DNA of 64,000 nucleotides from Solenopsis invicta (Eukaryota > Arthropoda > Insecta > Hymenoptera > Formicidae), in the NCBI RefSeq assembly GCF_016802725.1, contig NC_052671.1, positions 12,652,435 through 12,716,434 on the forward strand, read 5' to 3'. The translations under genes were made by a program, and so were the position numbers. Under the pieces are notes generated by a model. The model was not told the origin of the DNA, ran no database searches, and saw only the letters and a program-made list of their open reading frames with translations. How positions within the stretch are numbered: the stretch's first letter is position 1; every line of letters starts with the position of its first letter. Positions 59,676-64,000 of the stretch are shown one piece after another.

Positions 59676-59979
59676 TGTTTTTCAAAATACGATATATATA
59701 CTTATATACAATAAATAATCGCATAACAAAAAATTTTGTACATAGTTATGTATTATTATCTAAAAACATTTTGTCTTAAATTGTAAAAAATTTGTCTTAG
59801 AATATTTTTTAATGTTGCGTGGTAACTTTTATTAAGTAGTTTAAAAAATATCTTTAGTACATTTAAAAAACTCGTTAATTATAATATTTGATGGATTGCC
59901 AAGCATCATGGTAAAATTTTGTAGCAAAACATAAAATTCACTTCGGATAACAAAACTTTGACAATGATTTTTCGTCTAG
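59676..59979. other. AT-rich DNA, nothing identified
   Basis: No gene or repeat structure seen. Confidence 0.45.
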
Positions 59980-60127
59980 AGCACTCTCTAAATTTTGTGA
60001 AGTGGAATTTCATCTAAAAGAGTGGAATTCCACTCTAAAAGTGTGAAAATCCTGCCACTCTTTATCAAGACTGGCAGGATTTTCACACTTTTAGAGTGGA
60101 ATTTCACTCCAAAGATTTTAGAGAGCA
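59980..60127. mobile_element. Foldback element with 30-bp perfect inner arms
   Basis: The outer ends GCACTCTCTAAA / TTTTAGAGAGCAC and the inner arms 60028-60057 / 60072-60101 (containing AAAGTGTGAAAATCCTGCCA) form a long hairpin. The word GAGTGGAATT recurs in both arms. The inner arms have no mismatch. No clear target duplication. Confidence 0.65.
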
Positions 60128-61040
60128 CCGAGACAATCAAAATTATTGATAATTCTTTCTTTCTACAAAATAATTAACATTTTTTTTTACTAATAATCGC
60201 GATATTTTCAAACGTCGTTAATCATAAGAAGTCGGACACGTCTATTACTGTAGGCAATTAAAACCTTTTCGGAGCGCACATCTTTCGCGCAGTAAGTGAA
60301 ACAGATCTTATCTCGCCTCTCCGCAATTGATGAGGCGAGATTGATGAGGCGGTCCTCGGTTTCTGGCAGGATGACTAGCTAATCTGTATCAACGTCAGAA
60401 GACCGCGTAAACTCTCTACAATCGACTGTATACATAATCATGGCGATTTATAACGTTCCGCCCGAGGGGGCCGTCGTTTATCACGGATCAACGAGAAATG
60501 GAGCGTGGGCTATACACATTGAAGCAAGCCGATCACGCATCCAGCTTAATCCGCGAACCGTTTTGCGTCACGACGCGGCGGCGAGTCGCGCCGTTGTTCG
60601 CACCTGAGCGCGTCATGCCTTCGCGAGTACGTCATTGCAGATTGTTATCGCTAAATGAAAGAGATGCGTGCGCCTGATAGAAGACGGAAAGTGGTCTTTA
60701 ACAACCTGCGGAGAAACGGAAAGAAGAAGAAGGAAAAAAAAACGAAACTTGTGGCGCTGTTTTATTAAAAGCCTTCGATCGTTTAACTTGAAAACTATTG
60801 AACTTGTTCCCGTCGGCAGAGAGTATCTTGAAATCCATCTGCGGAGACTCGTAGACAAGGGATCTCGCGTATCGGAGGAAACGGAGGTGAGCGGAACGCA
60901 GGCGTTTACAGGAGCGAACGGTTTGATCTGTGCCACGGGCGACAAAGGGGCGGACGGGCGCGCGTTTTGCTTCACCGATTTGGCGCGAGCGAGCGAATGT
61001 CGGGGCGCGAAAATGGGACGCGCCTGTGACGAGAAGTCGC
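60128..61040. other. CpG island, no recognised gene
   Basis: CpG-rich from about 60240. Frames of 120-186 codons overlap on both strands, as expected from composition; no domain recognised. Confidence 0.4.
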
Positions 61041-61084
61041 TGGCCTACTAACGGCACAAAATCCTCCGCTAGTGTCAACGTGTC
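61041..61084 (+). repeat. Motif E, copy 5
   Basis: TGGCCTACTAACGGCACAAA, then ATCCTCCGCTAGTGTCAACGTGTC. A GGGGCGCGAAAATGGGACGCG block lies upstream, as in copies 1, 3 and 4. Confidence 0.7.
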
Positions 61085-61638
61085 CGCGTGACGAGCGTTT
61101 AATCCGTCCGTGCAATGTCCACCGCTTATGATGATACCTCGTTCATCGTTCGCGGATGCAGGTTTCAATGACGTTGCCCGCGCGGAGGAAAGATAAAACG
61201 CGCTCTCCGCGGCTTGAACCATTACAAGCCACGTGGATCCGATTTGTTTGTAGTGCAACGTGTGCCGACGAAGATTATTAGAAATAATTACCCTTGATTT
61301 CCACGACCAAATTAATTGGACGGTGAAATCTTGGAGCGTATTGGCGCCAATTCCACCGATCGATTTTCTTATAATTGATTATAATTTAACCCTTCGTAGC
61401 TGACGTCAAAGTCTGCAGCACAGTTGCTAATGCTGGATCTAAGACCCGCTTAATTTATTATGTTGGCTGAAAGGCTCTAATTAATTTCGAGGGATCAAAA
61501 TGACATGACTCGTATAAAGAAACTAAAAGAAGTTTGGTGCAATCGCAGTTCGTATTATAAGAGATAGGTCACAAATGAGAGCAATAATATAATGATGTCA
61601 ATTAGTATAATTAATCAATCAGAATTATTTAGTACCAG
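61085..61638. other. CpG island tail, then AT-rich DNA
   Basis: No gene or repeat identified. Confidence 0.4.
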
Positions 61639-61691
61639 AAGATTAACACGAGATACGTGTTTCGAGCTCATTTGCCCTTCTTCAGCATCTT
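61639..61691 (-). ncRNA. Hammerhead-ribozyme-like motif (Penelope-type), minus strand
   Basis: Read on the minus strand: AAGAT, G, then CTGAAGA (fits CUGANGA), A, stem II GGGC/GCTC with loop AAATGA, GAAA, stem III (ACACG / CGTGT with loop TATCT), T at the cleavage position, A, then ATCTT, which pairs with the first AAGAT to close stem I. All three helices and both core segments are present; departures are one extra A before stem II, a G-U pair and a G-A mismatch at the base of stem I. Such type I hammerheads are known from Penelope-like retroelements. No reverse transcriptase frame is visible nearby, so this would be a truncated or solo remnant. Confidence 0.5.
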
Positions 61692-63383
61692 AAAATTTTC
61701 AAAAAATCAAGTAAATGGTACAAAACGTCGTAAAAGTTAATAGAAATCGTATACAAAAGATTGTTTAGTAACAATGGAGAAAAACGTAGTGATCATAATC
61801 AAGTCGCTTATAACAATCGCACTAAGACTCTATATCCCTTCAAATTGATCTATCAGTGTCATCATCCGGTTATTTGCAATGTTGTGGTTATAAGAAGTAA
61901 CATCTTAAAATTTCTACCGGTAGTCGTCAAACTATTCAAAGATGGTGAAGGCAGACATAATTATTCTTCCATTAATTGTTACAGTTACAGTTATCTCGTT
62001 CGAAATGTCTTAGATAGATAGACATTGTCATCTTAAAATAATTATAATTGAGCAAAAGGAGTTGAGAGTCGCAATTTTAAAAGCGAACAGAATTTTACAA
62101 TTAATATTTATTAATCAGTATAAAAAAGAATGAATATTAAATTTATTTTAACAGTGACAGTTCGAGATTTATAATTGACGAGTCCAATAAATTCACCGTT
62201 AGCTCCGGAAGGATCGTTAATCAAATTTTAATTATTTAAAATTGAACTGATTTTTGCTGGTTTTCAATTGTGCTATTTAAAATGTAATTGACGTTAATTA
62301 ATATTTATCCGAACGGTTCATACGGCATAAAATAGAAACTTGGAGCCGGGAGACGTGTATTGAAGACGCGCGAAAGGTATTGCGCGCACCAAGCCTAGAA
62401 TTGGAAGAGCGTCCTGCATTATTGGCACAATGGCCGCAACGAGAAAGATCGATGCAAACGGGAAATTGAATTTAGCAGATCTGACGGAGCGCAGCGGTGT
62501 ATCCCTGCGCGGTGAACGAACAAACATAATTAATTTCTTGAGTGTCTTCATCCTGGCACTGCGCAACTGCATAACGAAGTTTAATTGTGTTGCCCGACAG
62601 TGGGCTCAGAATAAAGCTATAATCGTACGGACAGCGCGGCTTAAACTGCACCCGAACTCGTGAATAATGAGACTGCAGCTTTCGGGCGGCCTTTCCTCCA
62701 TACAAAAGCACCCGTGCATCACTCCATGCCGAAACTGTGAGAGATAGTTGACTTCTAAAGTTCCGCTTCGGGAGAAAACAATGCGATAGCATTTTGTGCC
62801 ATAAGAGTAATTTGCAGCGCAATAATCCGTGAGCCGTAATCTGCTGAATTAAATCCACGTGAAATTTAAGCGAGGCAGAAAGCCCCGTTATCTATTTACA
62901 TTTGTAAAGCTTAACTCGCGAAAGCTCCTTATTTTTTCGGCCGTCTATGACTCGGAAAGAATCGTTTTGCCATTGAGAAACAACGCGCTCCTTCGTCTGT
63001 GTCTCGATTGAAAGATTAAAATGTCGATACTGCTGTGATTTTTTTTTTTTTTAATTTCGTCCTATTCGCGGATTAGTAAACGATCAAAGAAATCAGAGAA
63101 ATGAGATAGCAGCTAGACGGAAGTGTATAACTTTTCATTTATTCATCTCGTTTAAGACAGAAAAAATGGCGAAAAGAATTACAGTCTAAAGAAGTAACTC
63201 GGAAGAGATTTCGGTACCGGGAGATTAAGATCGGGAGAACTTAATTAACCCCGAATTCTACGCAGTTCGACGAACGGAGTAGAATTCACGTGTGCGATCG
63301 TCATGCGGGTATCCCTCTGGGAAAAAAAAGAAGAGAAAAAAATCGCATCATCTTATCTGATGATACAGTCTTCGCAGTCCTCA

Positions 63384-63418
<35 letters not shown>

Positions 63419-64000
63419 TCAGCGCTGAAGACATAGCGGCGATGAGGAGTTTCGGCACTTCCTGGTTTCGATACGTGGCCCGCTCGTTCGTCGATTGGTA
63501 GAACATTCTGGCAGATGAACTGACGTCATTGCCACGAGCGAGGTGAACGGACGGCTTTCGTCGGTTCCGCTCGTCGTGCCGCCCATCGCCAACCATCGTC
63601 TTTTCCTTCGGCGTCCCACGCGATGACGAGGAGAAGCCATAATTGTCCACCGGCTTTTCAAAATCCCCGGGTTCGCCGGTCCTACGCGTGCAAGTCGCGA
63701 TCAGTTGCGCGATGGGACGTCGAATCGCGCTCAAGCTTTCGATCGTTTGGAAAGTGTTCGTCCGCAGTTCGTAGAGTTCTTGAGTAACAGAGTCATCGGG
63801 CGCTCCTCACGCTCGCTAGTGGACTCGTTAAACGACTAACGGGAGTAACTTTAACAATGCGCAGCGCCCGAGTGTATATTCTTAATTACTACGGATATTA
63901 CAATTAGCATGTGGCTGCGATCGCACAGTGACCACGTGCTGCACGTGGCTGAAAGTAGGTTCTCTCTACGATGTTATTCCGATGGAAAAGTTTTCGCGGA
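61692..64000. other. AT-rich DNA then CpG-richer end of window
   Basis: CpG-richer at about 62300-62900 and 63180-64000. A (CT)n tract lies at 63386-63416. Minus-strand frames of up to 128 codons here start at non-ATG codons or lack splice sites and domains, so none is called. Confidence 0.4.
63386..63416. repeat. (CT)n microsatellite
   Basis: About 15 CT units. Confidence 0.95.

Noticed and set aside
56958..61050. TACTAAC in motif E as a splice branch point
   Set aside because: No pyrimidine tract or acceptor AG follows at a suitable distance in any copy.
60698..61258. Minus-strand frame of 186 codons across motif E copy 5
   Set aside because: Opposite-strand frames are open too, the translation is Ser/Arg-rich without a domain, and the equivalent region of other E copies has no such frame.
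1..64000. CRISPR arrays, operons, bacterial promoters or attachment sites
   Set aside because: None seen; the sequence style is that of a eukaryotic nuclear genome.

Overview
The window looks like nuclear DNA from an insect, most likely a hymenopteran and possibly an ant. AT-rich, repeat-littered DNA alternates with CpG-rich islands of a few hundred bases. There are many short terminal-inverted-repeat (TIR) elements ending in CACTGAGA with TA target duplications, and one intact Ty1/copia retrotransposon. There is no bacterial-style gene packing: no operons, ribosome binding sites or CRISPR array. Assignment to ants is inference from overall style, not from a marker gene.

Layout. 1-2000: a candidate two-exon gene start (42-84 and 1636-1974, phase-compatible) whose intron carries about three degenerate copies of a 450-bp tandem repeat. 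3043-3268: a TA-flanked MITE. 4341-9282: a complete, apparently recent copia element with 269-bp LTRs identical by eye, a GATAT target duplication, a half-tRNA-iMet primer site and one 1298-codon gag-pol frame. It sits between two identical 48-bp direct repeats. 9355-10280: old degenerate repeats with a nested MITE. 13.8-17.4 kb: several inverted-repeat elements, one nested. 19559-20480: a 906-bp foldback element with a perfect 8-bp target duplication. 23-29 kb: a nested MITE cluster and three copies of a conserved motif near CGTAATCTACGACGTCTTATC. 31-46 kb: more MITEs, a two-copy dispersed repeat, and on the minus strand a TATA box followed by a signal-peptide-like reading frame that starts GTG instead of ATG (40735-40929). 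51 and 61.7 kb: two hammerhead-ribozyme-like motifs of the kind carried by Penelope-like retroelements. 52-61 kb: five copies of a motif with core CCTACTAACGGCACAAA in separate CpG-rich islands.

How it fits together. The only confidently functional protein gene is the copia gag-pol polyprotein; its LTRs, primer-binding site, polypurine tract and poly(A) signals are all in place, so it could be active or was recently so. The rest is best read as intronic or intergenic DNA of one or more large genes. The most unexplained signals are the short motifs repeated at kilobase spacing (called E, F and G below); no transposon model I know accounts for them, and they may be regulatory elements or remnants of duplicated units.
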